This document shows, piece by piece, positions 1 through 8,290 of a stretch of 64,000 bases of DNA (positions within the stretch are counted from its first letter, which is position 1; the number at the start of each line of letters is the position of its first letter). The position numbers and the translations under genes are program-made. Source of the stretch: Bradyrhizobium diazoefficiens USDA 110 (GTDB lineage Bacteria; Pseudomonadota; Alphaproteobacteria; Rhizobiales; Xanthobacteraceae); contig NC_004463.1 of assembly GCF_000011365.1 (NCBI RefSeq), positions 1,240,001 through 1,304,000 of the forward strand. The letters are read 5' to 3'. The notes beneath the pieces are model-generated. The model had not been told where the DNA came from. It searched no databases and worked only from the letters and a program-made list of their open reading frames with translations.

Positions 1-294
1 ATCGGTGCCCTTGATCGGGCTGTCGGCGCCATCGGGGCCGAGGCCCCAGCTGAAGCGGAGATGATCGCCGTAGCCGTTGGGCTCGCCGAGCAGCTTGAAC
101 TTGAAATCGGGAAAGCGCTGTTGCACGCCTGATATCAGCGCGTCGATGCCGTCCTGGCCGTCGCCCTTCATCAGCGGATCGACATAGCTCGCATCCGCCG
201 TCCAGTTCTGGCTCAGCAGCTCGCGCCGGCGGCTTGTCGTGCGCTCGTTCCAGAGCTCGATGTAGTGGCGGGCAATGGTGACGTGGTCGGTCAT
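1..294 (-). CDS. SnoaL/NTF2-like protein, partial (C-terminus off the window)
   Basis: Only the first 98 codons are visible; the frame is open to the window edge. The N-terminus (MTDHVTIARHYIELWNERTT) and the later segment DASYVDPLMKGDGQDGIDAL fit the small NTF2/SnoaL-like alpha+beta cone fold, whose members are small-ligand isomerases, hydrolases or binding proteins. The ATG at 294-292 is preceded on the minus strand by GAAGGAGCACCCC, a good ribosome binding site. A large inverted repeat lies about 55 bases upstream. The family is clear but nothing visible gives the substrate. Confidence 0.75.
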   Translation of the reverse strand, partial: MTDHVTIARHYIELWNERTTSRRRELLSQNWTADASYVDPLMKGDGQDGIDALISGVQQRFPDFKFKLLGEPNGYGDHLRFSWGLGPDGADSPIKGTD

Positions 295-347
295 GGGGTG
301 CTCCTTCGATGACGCCGTGTTCGGCTGATCGTCACTATCGAAGGTTC

Positions 348-388
348 GCGCACGCCGATCGATTACCTCTGAGGTCATCGGCGTGCGC
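348..388. promoter_or_regulatory. 12-bp inverted repeat upstream of the SnoaL-like gene
   Basis: GCGCACGCCGAT at 348-359 is matched perfectly by its reverse complement at 377-388. The 17-base spacer contains a second small palindrome, ACCTCTGAGGT. It lies between the end of ridA and the start of the SnoaL-like gene, so it could be an operator for the latter. It could also be a second stem downstream of the ridA terminator, which abuts it through the A-tract at 389-395. No regulator gene is visible next to it. Confidence 0.4.
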
Positions 389-425
389 AAAAAAATGAAG
401 CGCGATGATGTTCTCATCGCGCTTC
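389..425 (-). terminator. Rho-independent terminator of ridA
   Basis: Read on the minus strand, a perfect 12-bp stem (GAAGCGCGATGA, 397-408 paired with 414-425) with a 5-base loop is followed closely by a run of seven T (389-395). It lies 27 bases past the ridA stop codon, the classical intrinsic terminator position. Confidence 0.85.
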
Positions 426-451
426 GGTCGCATGCGAATTGTTCGCGAAGA

Positions 452-802
452 TTACTTCGCGGCTGTGACCATGATCTCGACGGTGTATTGCGGCGCGGCC
501 AGCTTGGCCTCGACGGTGGCGCGGGCCGGGGTATTGCCGGGGGAGACCCAGGCGTCCCACACCGCGTTCATCTCGCCAAACGTCTTCATGTCGGTGATGT
601 AGATCGTGGCCGAGAGCAGCTTCGACTTGTCGGTGCCGGCCTTGGCGAGATGGCCGTCGATCGTCGCCAGGATGTCCTGGGTCTGCTTCGTCACGCTTTC
701 GCCGGCGGCTTTGCTCGCGACGACACCGGCGAGATAGACGGTGTTGCCGTGCACGACGACCTGGCTCATGCGCGGGCCGGTTTCAAAACGCTGAATGCTC
801 AT
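452..802 (-). CDS. ridA: RidA/YjgF family enamine/imine deaminase
   Basis: A 116-residue protein of the usual RidA length. These small trimeric cytosolic proteins hydrolyse reactive enamine/imine intermediates released by PLP enzymes such as threonine dehydratase. The C-terminal block PARATVEAKLAAPQYTVEI holds the conserved Arg that binds the substrate carboxylate and matches the family signature. The ATG at 802 has AGGAG seven bases upstream. The gene is transcribed alone and ends in a strong intrinsic terminator. Its upstream region holds an 18-bp-period array of short palindromes. Some RidA subfamily members bind other ligands, so the exact substrate is open. Confidence 0.9.
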   Translation of the reverse strand: MSIQRFETGPRMSQVVVHGNTVYLAGVVASKAAGESVTKQTQDILATIDGHLAKAGTDKSKLLSATIYITDMKTFGEMNAVWDAWVSPGNTPARATVEAKLAAPQYTVEIMVTAAK

Positions 803-862
803 TTGGGATCTCCTGGTGGAATGGCGGCCCTGTCTAGCCCAGCACCTCGCGCTCAGCCACCC

Positions 863-950
863 CAGGCACGCATGCGTTGCCAGGCACGCATGCGTTGCCA
901 GGCACGCATGCGTTGCCCGTGGCGCATGCGTCGTGGGCGTTGCACGCGTT
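863..950. repeat. 18-bp-period palindromic iteron array
   Basis: Three perfect tandem copies of CAGGCACGCATGCGTTGC occupy 863-916. Each carries the palindrome ACGCATGCGT (868-877, 886-895, 904-913). A fourth near-copy of the core (GCGCATGCGT, 922-931) and a degenerate fifth (940-949, 7 of 10 bases) keep the same 18-bp phase. The array fills the gap between the esterase stop and the ridA start, about 60-150 bases upstream of ridA. It could be a multi-site operator or a simple tandem expansion. Confidence 0.8.
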
Positions 951-952
951 CC

Positions 953-1870
953 CTACGGAAACTGACTGAAGAACGTCCAGATCGTCTCGGCGCCGTCGAT
1001 GTCGCTGTTCTGAGGCCCGAGCAGGCTGGTTGCGACCTTGGGGAAGCGGGCATCCGGCGCGAAGCCGGGCATGCGATGGCCGCCATGGTTGACGCGATAG
1101 AGCACGACGTCGTGCCCCCTGGGGCAGCGCGAGGAGATCCGCGTGACCGTGGACTGGTCCGCGGGTGCCCTGTCGGGCATTTCAGTCAGATTGGCATCAT
1201 CGGTCTCGCAGCCGTTGAGCTTGCGCCAGAAGGCAAACGTCTCTTCGGTCGACCAGAACCCGTCCGCGGCAAAATAGCTCGATCCGCGTCCGCCCTCGTA
1301 GGGCACCAGCGGGTCGGCCGTGCCGTTCATGATCAGCATCGGCAGCGGCCGCGACGGATGGCACGTGACCGCGGCTTCGTCGGTGAGGTTCATGATCACG
1401 CTCGCGCCTGCCGTAAACAGATCGGCGCGGGCGCAAGCAAGCGTCATCGCCATGGCGCCGCCATTGGAGATGCCGGCGACGTAGACGCGGCCAGGGTCGG
1501 CCGTGCCGTTCGTCACCAGTTTCTCGACGAGCTTGGCGATGAAGGCGACGTCGTCGGTGCCCTCGGGCGGGCCTCGGAGCGCGGGTCCCGCCTTCGTCCT
1601 CGCATCGGCCCAGGCATGGTTGAGCCCATCCGGAAAGACCACCGCGAAACCTTCGCGCTTTGCGACCTGCGGCCACGCCGTCCGCGCGACCATGTCGGCG
1701 CCGCGCTGCGTCTTGCCATGCAGCACGACCACCAGCGGGACAAGTCGCTTGGCCGGCAGTTGCACGGTGTAGGACCGCATCACGCCGTTGACGTCGATGG
1801 TGTCGGCGGACGCAGCCGGGGCGGTGGCGAAGCCCGCGAGAAGCGCCCCGATATGCATCCACCGCCGCAC
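953..1870 (-). CDS. Secreted alpha/beta-hydrolase, poly(3-hydroxybutyrate) depolymerase/LpqC-type esterase
   Basis: A 305-residue protein with an N-terminal signal peptide (about residues 1-22, ending SADT). The nucleophile elbow GISNGG puts the catalytic Ser at residue 135. The NGTADPLVP motif gives the acidic residue (about Asp186) and VNHGGHRMPG gives the catalytic His (about 265). This is the LpqC/PHB-depolymerase arrangement, which includes feruloyl esterases and carbohydrate esterases as well as true polymer depolymerases. HG near residue 51 fits the oxyanion hole. The start lies only three bases after the stop of the upstream flavin dehydrogenase, so the two are probably one transcript. 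The natural ester substrate cannot be told from sequence. Confidence 0.85.
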   Translation of the reverse strand: MRRWMHIGALLAGFATAPAASADTIDVNGVMRSYTVQLPAKRLVPLVVVLHGKTQRGADMVARTAWPQVAKREGFAVVFPDGLNHAWADARTKAGPALRGPPEGTDDVAFIAKLVEKLVTNGTADPGRVYVAGISNGGAMAMTLACARADLFTAGASVIMNLTDEAAVTCHPSRPLPMLIMNGTADPLVPYEGGRGSSYFAADGFWSTEETFAFWRKLNGCETDDANLTEMPDRAPADQSTVTRISSRCPRGHDVVLYRVNHGGHRMPGFAPDARFPKVATSLLGPQNSDIDGAETIWTFFSQFP

Positions 1871-1873
1871 GAT

Positions 1874-3532
1874 CTAGCCTACCGCCTTCGCCGCCGCACG
1901 GCCCGCATTGCGGCCCGAGAACAGGCAGCCACCGAGGAAAGTGCCTTCGAGGGAGCGATAGCCGTGCACGCCGCCGCCGCCGAAGCCCGCGGCTTCGCCG
2001 ACCGCATAGAGGCCGGGAATGATACTGCCCTCGCCGCCGAACACGCGCGAGTCGAGATCGGTCTCGAAGCCGCCGAGCGTCTTGCGGGTGAGAATGTTGA
2101 GCTTGACCGCGATCAGCGGTCCGTGTGCGGGATCGAGGATGCGATGCGGGGAGGCGGTGCGGATCAGCTTGTCGCCGATATAGCGGCGCGCATTGTGGAT
2201 GTTCATCACCTGCGCGTCCTTGACGTAGGGATTGGCGATCTCGCGGTCGCGCGCCTCGATCTGCATCTTGATGTGCTCGAGCCTGAGGAGGTCGCTGCCG
2301 GCAAGCTTGTTCATCGCCGTAACGAGATCGTCGATCTTGTCGCGCACGATGAAGTCGACACCATGGCTTTTGAATGCTTCCACCGGCGCCGGCGCGCCCT
2401 TGTTGGTGGCGCGGCGCAGCGTCATGCGCCAGCTCTTGCCGGTGAGGTCAGGGTTCTGCTCCGAGCCCGACAGCGCGAACTCCTTCTTGATGATGCTCTG
2501 GGTCAGGATGAACCAGGAATAATCATGGCCCGTCGACATGATGTATTTGAGCTGGCCGAGCGTGTCGGAGCCGGGGAACAGCGGCGCCGGCAAACGCGTG
2601 CCGGTGGCGTCGAACCACATGGACGAGGGCCCCGGCAGGATGCGGATGCCGTGGCGCGGCCAGATTGGTGACCAGTTCTGGATGCCCTCGACATAGTGCC
2701 ACATGCGATCGCGGTTGATCAGCCGCGCACCCGCCTGCTCCGTGATGCCGATCATGCGGCCGTCGACGTGTTCGGGCACGCCCGAGATCATGAATTTTGG
2801 CGGCTCGCCGAGCCGCTTGGGCCAGTTCTGCCGCACCAGCTCGTGATTGCCGCCGATGCCGCCGGAGGCGACGATCACGGCCTGCGCCTTCAGCGCAAAC
2901 TCCCCGACGACATTGCGCGAGGAGCTCTTGCCGCGCTCGACATTGTCGGGCGCGAGAACGGCGCCGCTGACGCCATCCACCGTGCCATTGGTGATGGACA
3001 ACGCGTCGACGCGGTGGCGGAATTTGAAGATCAAGCGGCCGCTCTTCATCGCCTCGCGCGCGCGGCGCTCGAACGGCTCGACGATGCCGGGCCCGGTTCC
3101 CCAGGTGACGTGGAAGCGCGGCACCGAATTGCCGTGGCCCATCGCGTCATAGCCGCCGCGCTCGGCCCAGCCGACCACGGGGAGGATGCGATGTCCCATC
3201 GCGTGCAGCCAGTCGCGCTTCTCGCCGGCCGCGAAGGCCACATAGGCCTCGGCCCATTTGCGCGGCCAGTGATCCTCGTCGCGGTCGAAGCCGGCGGTTC
3301 CGAGCCAGTCCTGCATCGCGAGATCGAAGGAATCCTTGATACCGAGCCGGCGCTGCTCGGGCGAATTGACCAGGAATAGTCCGCCGAACGACCAGAACGC
3401 CTGGCCACCGACCGACTGCTCGCCTTCCTGGTCGACCACAATCACGCGCTTGCCCGCATCCGCGATCTCGGTTGCGGCCACGAGGCCCGATAGTCCGGCG
3501 CCGACAACGATGACGTCTGTCTCTTCAGCCAT
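1874..3532 (-). CDS. FAD-binding dehydrogenase (3-ketosteroid delta1-dehydrogenase/fumarate reductase flavoprotein family)
   Basis: A 552-residue flavoprotein. The N-terminal Rossmann motif (VIVVGAGLSGLVAATEIADA, GxGxxG at residues 11-16, acidic Asp at the end of beta 2 in VVDQE) binds FAD. The C-terminal block with GLYAVGEAAGFGGGGVHGYR closes the FAD site, as in KstD and FrdA relatives. These enzymes oxidise or reduce carbon-carbon bonds, often of steroids or enoates. The closest group is usually annotated only as FAD-binding dehydrogenase. It is the first gene of a two-gene unit with the downstream secreted esterase. No signal peptide is seen, so it is cytosolic. Confidence 0.85.
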   Translation of the reverse strand: MAEETDVIVVGAGLSGLVAATEIADAGKRVIVVDQEGEQSVGGQAFWSFGGLFLVNSPEQRRLGIKDSFDLAMQDWLGTAGFDRDEDHWPRKWAEAYVAFAAGEKRDWLHAMGHRILPVVGWAERGGYDAMGHGNSVPRFHVTWGTGPGIVEPFERRAREAMKSGRLIFKFRHRVDALSITNGTVDGVSGAVLAPDNVERGKSSSRNVVGEFALKAQAVIVASGGIGGNHELVRQNWPKRLGEPPKFMISGVPEHVDGRMIGITEQAGARLINRDRMWHYVEGIQNWSPIWPRHGIRILPGPSSMWFDATGTRLPAPLFPGSDTLGQLKYIMSTGHDYSWFILTQSIIKKEFALSGSEQNPDLTGKSWRMTLRRATNKGAPAPVEAFKSHGVDFIVRDKIDDLVTAMNKLAGSDLLRLEHIKMQIEARDREIANPYVKDAQVMNIHNARRYIGDKLIRTASPHRILDPAHGPLIAVKLNILTRKTLGGFETDLDSRVFGGEGSIIPGLYAVGEAAGFGGGGVHGYRSLEGTFLGGCLFSGRNAGRAAAKAVG

Positions 3533-3797
3533 GCGCGTCCCCCTCCATAGGTTCCCCCCTGTAGTTGCCCGGATTGAAGCCAGCGGTTCTAACTGAGATC
3601 AAGGGTGTGGCGCGTAAGACATCATTAACTTGTTCCACTTTGGGATAGAGCCCGGCCAAGTGCAGCGCGGACGCAACACTGGATTTGAATTTGTTTTGAG
3701 TCAGCCGGCCTGCCTAGACAAAACCTCGGTTACGACGGACGCTAGCCGTGCATCACCACCTGACACGCAGATTCGAATTCGACTGGGGCGGGGGACA

Positions 3798-4319
3798 ATG
3801 AAGTTTCTGACGGGGTTGCTGGCGGCGGTTGTGCTCATCGCTTGCATGGGGGCTTCTCACGCGGTGGTTCGCATCGCGGATGACCGCGGCGGCCGGATCG
3901 GAACCTACGTCGACAAATACCAGGACCTGCGGCAGTCCGGCGAAACCGTCATCATCGACGGCCTCTGCGCCTCCGCCTGCACCATCGTCCTCGGCGCCAT
4001 CCCGCACGACCGCATCTGCGTGACCTCGAGCGCGACGCTCGGCTTCCATGCCGCCTGGGATTTCGGCACCAATGGCCGCGCCGTCACCAATTCCGAAGCA
4101 ACCCAGATGCTTTACGCAATGTATCCCTCGCAGGTGAGGCGCTGGATCAGCCAGCGCGGGGGCCTGACCCCGCACATGCTTTTCCTGAGGGGCAAGCAGC
4201 TTCAGGCCATGTACAAGCCCTGCTACATGGACGCGCAGGCCTCGGCGATCAAACCGACCCGCCGGTCTCTCCCGCAATCGGACCAGCTCGAGTCCGCCCG
4301 GGGCCAGCTCCTGCACTGA
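3798..4319 (+). CDS. Small secreted protein with ClpP/crotonase-like motif
   Basis: A 173-residue product from the ATG at 3798, after a purine-rich GGGGCGGGGG. An upstream in-frame start at 3630 would add 56 residues with no signal-like character, so I prefer 3798. Residues 1-22 are a signal peptide (KFLTGLLAAVVLIACMGASH). The mature part has GETVIIDGLCASACTIVLGA and, about 25 residues later, LGFHAAW. This Ser-then-His pattern resembles the periplasmic ClpP-like fold (COG3904-type proteins), where the Ser of SAC would be the nucleophile and His the base. Four cysteines in the mature part suggest disulphides. The function is unknown and catalysis is inferred from motif spacing only. Confidence 0.75.
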   Translation: MKFLTGLLAAVVLIACMGASHAVVRIADDRGGRIGTYVDKYQDLRQSGETVIIDGLCASACTIVLGAIPHDRICVTSSATLGFHAAWDFGTNGRAVTNSEATQMLYAMYPSQVRRWISQRGGLTPHMLFLRGKQLQAMYKPCYMDAQASAIKPTRRSLPQSDQLESARGQLLH

Positions 4320-4340
4320 CATCCTCGGCACGACGGGTTT

Positions 4341-4384
4341 GCTTTAGCCCGCCAGCGGCGCCTTGCCCGCAGGCGGGCTAAAGC
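4341..4384. terminator. Stem-loop after the ClpP-like gene
   Basis: A perfect 13-bp stem, GCTTTAGCCCGCC at 4341-4353 paired with 4372-4384, with an 18-base loop, lies 21 bases past the stop of the ClpP-like gene. There is no T-tract, so it is either a weak terminator or an mRNA 3'-end stabiliser. Confidence 0.5.
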
Positions 4385-4429
4385 TTATCTCAAAGCTAGG
4401 GAACCGGGGCTTTCGCCCCGATCGTTGTC

Positions 4430-4624
4430 ATGGCTCAACCAGTGCACCCGGCCCATCCGTTACAGGACAATTCGCCCACTGCCGGCCGGACGCCGTCTGT
4501 GCTGCTGTTGGCTGGCACAGGTGTCGGCGGCCTGGTCGTGATCGGCGCGCTGGCGCTGTGGTTCCACTATGGCACCCAGGTGTTCTTCGAAATGATCAGG
4601 ACCGGCTTCATTGCCTGCTTCTGA
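4430..4624 (+). CDS. Small single-pass membrane protein upstream of SCO1
   Basis: A 64-residue product with a polar, proline-rich N-terminus and one predicted membrane segment (about residues 24-46, VLLLAGTGVGGLVVIGALAL), ending in a short hydrophobic tail. The stop is 24 bases before the SCO1 start on the same strand, so it is probably co-transcribed. It might be a small factor linked to cytochrome oxidase assembly, but that rests only on position. I do not recognise the family. Confidence 0.6.
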   Translation: MAQPVHPAHPLQDNSPTAGRTPSVLLLAGTGVGGLVVIGALALWFHYGTQVFFEMIRTGFIACF

Positions 4625-4648
4625 CCCCCGACAGGAAGTCTTCCGCCC

Positions 4649-5239
4649 ATGAGCTCCGCCACCCGCCCGCTGGTGATCGCGACCGCCTTCGCCGCAAGCC
4701 TGATCGTCGGGCTGCTGATCATGTTCTGGGCCATGGGCGGGGTCGGCAAGGTGGCGCAACCGGCTGCGATCGGCGGCCCGTTCCAGCTCACCGACCAGAA
4801 CGGCAAGGCCGTCACCGACAAGAGCCTGAAGGGCAAGCCGACCCTGATCTTCTTCGGCTACACCCATTGCCCCGACGTCTGCCCGACCTCGCTGTTCGAG
4901 ATCTCGGAAGTGCTGCGCGCGATGGGCAAGGACGCCGACAAGGTCAACGCCATCTTCATCTCGGTCGACCCCGAGCGGGACACGCCGGCGACGATGAAGA
5001 ACTATCTGTCGAGCTTCGATCCGCATCTCGAGGGCCTCAGCGGCGATCCCGCCGAGATCGCCAAGGTGATCACGTCCTACCGGGTCTACGCCAAGAAGGT
5101 CCCGACCAAGGACGGCGACTACACCATGGACCACACCGCGCTGATCTATCTGATGGACCGCGACGGCCGCTTCGTCTCGCCGTTCAACCTGAAGCGGACG
5201 CCGGAAGAGGCCGCGGCGGACCTAAAGCGTTATCTGTAG
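4649..5239 (+). CDS. SCO1/SenC family copper chaperone
   Basis: A 196-residue protein with an N-terminal membrane anchor (about residues 8-30) and a thioredoxin-like periplasmic domain. The copper site is intact: the CPDVC motif gives Cys74 and Cys78, and His162 lies in MDHTALIYL. SCO proteins deliver copper to the CuA centre of cytochrome oxidase subunit II or act as thiol reductases for it. The cta operon lies about 43 kb away in this window, consistent with a role in assembling that oxidase. The start has GACAGGAAG upstream. Confidence 0.92.
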   Translation: MSSATRPLVIATAFAASLIVGLLIMFWAMGGVGKVAQPAAIGGPFQLTDQNGKAVTDKSLKGKPTLIFFGYTHCPDVCPTSLFEISEVLRAMGKDADKVNAIFISVDPERDTPATMKNYLSSFDPHLEGLSGDPAEIAKVITSYRVYAKKVPTKDGDYTMDHTALIYLMDRDGRFVSPFNLKRTPEEAAADLKRYL

Positions 5240-5273
5240 TTTGGTGGATCGGTCGGACCGCGTCCTCGGTGTA

Positions 5274-5445
5274 ACCTCTCCCGCTTGCGGGAGAGGTATA
5301 GGCCGCTTTTGGCGGCCGTCCTCTAAGACGCCGAGGCAAAGCCTCGGCTATGGCAGAGCGCCGGGTGAGGGCTCTCTCCTCTCGGGGATTGTCCCTCCGC
5401 GGAGACACCCTCTCCCCGCCCCCCTCCCGCAAGCGGGAGAGGGAG
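5274..5445. repeat. Composite palindromic intergenic repeat (CCTCTCCCGC family), copy 1
   Basis: The segment starts with the hairpin ACCTCTCCCGC-TT-GCGGGAGAGGT (5274-5297) and ends with CCCTCCCGC-AA-GCGGGAGAGGG (5422-5444). Between these are a smaller palindrome, GCCGAGGC-AAA-GCCTCGGC, and the segment GGGTGAGGGCTCTCTCC. The same end motifs recur at seven other places in this window. It fills the gap between SCO1 and the next gene. Confidence 0.85.
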
Positions 5446-5540
5446 CGCACCTTCACCCTGACCGCAATCGGCGCTCGCGTTCCCGGGCGGATGGTCTATA
5501 AGGCCCTCCGATCCCAACGAAATTCGTTCATTTCCGGCCG

Positions 5541-6476
5541 ATGGCTCCATCGCAACAGGCGAAATCGTCCAAATCTGCCCGTGGCTTGCTGACAGGGCTG
5601 GCCGTCGGCGCCTGCCTGTTCGCCGGCTTGCCCGGCGCGCAGGCGCAGGCCCCGGCCAAGCAGCCTCCGGCGGCGCCCCAGGTCACCCCGCAGGTCGCGC
5701 CCCAGGCGGCCCCGCAGGCCGTGCCCGGCTTCTGGGACCCGCGGCGGCGGCCGGAGCGGCCGGACCTGTCGCGCCTGACCGTGATCCGCTTTTTGACCGA
5801 GACCGACTATCCGCCGTTCAACTACACCGGCGCCGACGGCAATCCGGCCGGCTTCAACGTCGATCTCGCCCGCGCGCTCTGCGAGGAGATCAAGGTCACC
5901 TGCACGGTGCAGATGCGCCGCTTCGAGACCCTGGTCGACGCGCTCACCTCGAACCGGGGCGATGCTATCATCGCCTCGATGGCGGTGAGCCCGCAGCTCC
6001 GGGCCCGCGTCGACTTCTCCGATCCCTATTACCGCGTGCCGGCGCGCTTTGCCTCGCGCAAGGATGCGGTGATGCCGGAAATCCGCCCGGAATATCTCGA
6101 GGGCAAGAAGGTGGGCGTGATCGGCGGCTCCGCGCATGAAGCCTATCTCAAGGCGATGTTCACCGACGCCGAGCTGCACCCCTATCCCAACGACGACGCG
6201 ATGCGCGCCGCGCTTCGCAAGGGCGAGGTCGACTTCATTTTCGGCGACGCCATCTCGCTCGCCTTCTGGATCAACGGCACGGATTCGGGCGATTGCTGCG
6301 CCTTCTCCGGCGGTCCCTTCGTTGAGAGCCGCTTCTTCGGTGAAGGCATCGGCATCGCCGTGCGCAAGGGCAACGACGTGCTGCGCCAGGCCCTGAACTG
6401 GGCCCTGTTCCGCGTCTGGGAAAAAGGCCGCTACACCGACCTGTGGCTGCGGTATTTTTCAGTGAGCCCGTTCTAA
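5541..6476 (+). CDS. Periplasmic amino-acid-type ABC transporter substrate-binding protein (PBP2 fold)
   Basis: A 311-residue protein with a signal peptide (about residues 1-35, ending AQAQA) and a Pro/Gln/Ala-rich linker (36-65). The rest is the family 3 solute-binding domain: TVIRFLTETDYPPFNYTG opens the domain, GFNVDLARALCEEI follows, and DAIIASMAVSPQLRARVDFS is the classic hinge motif. No permease or ATPase gene is adjacent, so it may serve a transporter encoded elsewhere or act as a sensor. The start at 5541 follows the repeat, with only a weak ribosome binding site (TTTCCGGCCG). Confidence 0.85.
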   Translation: MAPSQQAKSSKSARGLLTGLAVGACLFAGLPGAQAQAPAKQPPAAPQVTPQVAPQAAPQAVPGFWDPRRRPERPDLSRLTVIRFLTETDYPPFNYTGADGNPAGFNVDLARALCEEIKVTCTVQMRRFETLVDALTSNRGDAIIASMAVSPQLRARVDFSDPYYRVPARFASRKDAVMPEIRPEYLEGKKVGVIGGSAHEAYLKAMFTDAELHPYPNDDAMRAALRKGEVDFIFGDAISLAFWINGTDSGDCCAFSGGPFVESRFFGEGIGIAVRKGNDVLRQALNWALFRVWEKGRYTDLWLRYFSVSPF

Positions 6477-6481
6477 CCATC

Positions 6482-6567
6482 GATCGTCATTCCGGGGCGC
6501 GCGAAGCGCGAACCCGGAATCTCGAGATTCCGGGTTCGATGCCGCGCATCGCCCCGGAATGACGATC
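6482..6567. repeat. Palindromic repeat (GTCATTCCGGGGCG family), copy 1
   Basis: Long inverted repeat: GATCGTCATTCCGGGGCG at the left is the reverse complement of the right end, with a second nested palindrome in the middle (ACCCGGAATCTCGAGATTCCGGGT). A related element lies at 27933-28035. It separates the solute-binding protein from the lysyl-tRNA synthetase gene and could fold into one long hairpin. Confidence 0.8.
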
Positions 6568-6625
6568 AAGACCATTTTTGCATTCTGCCGGGAAATCGCT
6601 ATTTTCCGCGGCCCGGAGGCCCCTG

Positions 6626-8269
6626 ATGTCCGTTATCGATCTTGCCGCGAATCCGAGCGACCTGCGTGCGCTCGCCGAACAATCCAACGCCTGGCCGTTC
6701 GAGCAGGCGAAGGCCATTGTCGCGCGGCTGAAGAAAAGCCCGAAGGACGAGGTGCTGTTCGAGACCGGCTACGGCCCCTCGGGCCTGCCGCATATCGGCA
6801 CGTTCGGCGAGGTCGCGCGCACCTCGATGGTGCGCCATGCCTTTCGCGTGCTGACCGAGGACAAGATCAAGACGCGCCTGCTCGCCTTCTCCGACGACAT
6901 GGACGGGTTTCGGAAAGTGCCCGACAACGTCCCCAACAAGGAAATGCTGGCTGCGCATCTCGGCAAGCCGCTGACGCGCGTGCCGGATCCGTTCTCCAAC
7001 GAGTACCCGTCATTCGGGCACCACAACAACGCCCGCCTGCGCGCCTTCCTCGATCATTTCGGCTTCGACTACGAGTTCGCGAGCTCGACCGACTATTATA
7101 CGTCCGGCCGTTTCGACGCGACGCTGCTGAAGATGCTCGCCGCCTACGACAAGGTCATGGCGATCATCCTGCCGACGCTGGGGCCGGACCGCCGCGCGAC
7201 TTATTCGCCGTTCCTGCCCATCAGCAAGACCACCGGAATCGTGCTCCAGGTGCCGATGATCCGCCGCGATGTCGCGGCCGGCACGGTGACCTATGTCGAT
7301 CCGGATACCAACCAGGAAGTCGAGACGCCCGTCACCGGCGGCAACGTCAAGTGCCAGTGGAAGGCCGACTGGGCGATGCGCTGGGTTGCGCTCGGCGTCG
7401 ACTACGAGATGGCCGGCAAGGACCTGATCGATTCCGTGAAGCTCTCGGGCGCGATCGCCAGGGCGCTCGGCGCCACGCCGCCCGAAGGCTTCAACTACGA
7501 GCTCTTCCTCGACGAGCAAGGCCAGAAGATCTCGAAGTCGAAGGGCAACGGCCTCACCATCGACGAATGGTTGCGCTACGCCTCGCCGGAATCGCTGTCG
7601 CTGTTCATGTATCGCGAGCCGAAGGCGGCCAAGCGGCTGTACTTCGACGTCATCCCGCGCAACGTGGACGACTATCAGCAGTTCATCGACGGCTTCGCGA
7701 AGCAGGATGGCAAGCAGCAGCTCGGCAATCCGGTCTGGCACATTCACAACGGCCATCCGCCGAAGGGCGACATGCCCGTCACCTTCCAGCTCCTCTTGAC
7801 GCTGGTGTCGTCGTCGAATGCGGAGAATGCCGAGACGCTGTGGGGCTTCATCGGCCGCTATCGCCCCGGCGTGAGCCCCAAGACGCATCCCAAGCTCGAT
7901 GCGATGGTCGGCTACGCCATCAACTATTACCGCGATTTCGTGGCGCCGACGAAGCAGTTCCGCGTGCCGACCGAGACCGAGCGCGCCGCGCTGCAGGATC
8001 TGCGCGATGCGCTGTCGCAGCTTCCGCAGGAATCCTCGGCCGAGGACATCCAGAACGTCGTCTACGAGATCGGTCGCCGCGAGCCGTTCCTCGACCAGGT
8101 CAAGAAGGGCAAGGACGGCCGTCCGGGCGTGACGCTCGACTGGTTCAACATGCTCTACCAGGTGCTGCTCGGCCAGGAGAAGGGTCCGCGCTTCGGCTCC
8201 TTCGTTGCGGTGTACGGTGTGCAGAACGCGGTCAACATGATCGACGGCGCGCTGGCGCGGAGCGCGTGA
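6626..8269 (+). CDS. lysK: Lysine--tRNA ligase, class I
   Basis: A 547-residue class I synthetase that charges tRNA-Lys. Alphaproteobacteria characteristically use this archaeal-type enzyme in place of class II LysRS. The HIGH-type signature is [13 protein letters not shown] (HIG at 56-58) and the KMSKS-type loop is KISKS (about 301-305) followed by KGNGL. I chose the ATG at 6626 ([12 protein letters not shown]) because GGAGG lies just upstream at 6615-6619; an in-frame ATG at 6578 would add 16 atypical residues. The gene ends 21 bases before the convergent cupin gene. Confidence 0.95.
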   Translation: MSVIDLAANPSDLRALAEQSNAWPFEQAKAIVARLKKSPKDEVLFETGYGPSGLPHIGTFGEVARTSMVRHAFRVLTEDKIKTRLLAFSDDMDGFRKVPDNVPNKEMLAAHLGKPLTRVPDPFSNEYPSFGHHNNARLRAFLDHFGFDYEFASSTDYYTSGRFDATLLKMLAAYDKVMAIILPTLGPDRRATYSPFLPISKTTGIVLQVPMIRRDVAAGTVTYVDPDTNQEVETPVTGGNVKCQWKADWAMRWVALGVDYEMAGKDLIDSVKLSGAIARALGATPPEGFNYELFLDEQGQKISKSKGNGLTIDEWLRYASPESLSLFMYREPKAAKRLYFDVIPRNVDDYQQFIDGFAKQDGKQQLGNPVWHIHNGHPPKGDMPVTFQLLLTLVSSSNAENAETLWGFIGRYRPGVSPKTHPKLDAMVGYAINYYRDFVAPTKQFRVPTETERAALQDLRDALSQLPQESSAEDIQNVVYEIGRREPFLDQVKKGKDGRPGVTLDWFNMLYQVLLGQEKGPRFGSFVAVYGVQNAVNMIDGALARSA

Positions 8270-8290
8270 GGCAGGTAGCGAGGCGCGACC

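Noticed and set aside
863..916. CRISPR-like tandem repeat
   Set aside because: Units are directly adjacent with no spacers, only 18 bp long, and no cas genes are present.
383..2671. Long antisense open frame (762 codons) over ridA, the esterase and the flavin dehydrogenase
   Set aside because: Arg/His/Asp-rich composition typical of the complementary frame of high-GC genes; no domain, and the minus-strand genes are clear.
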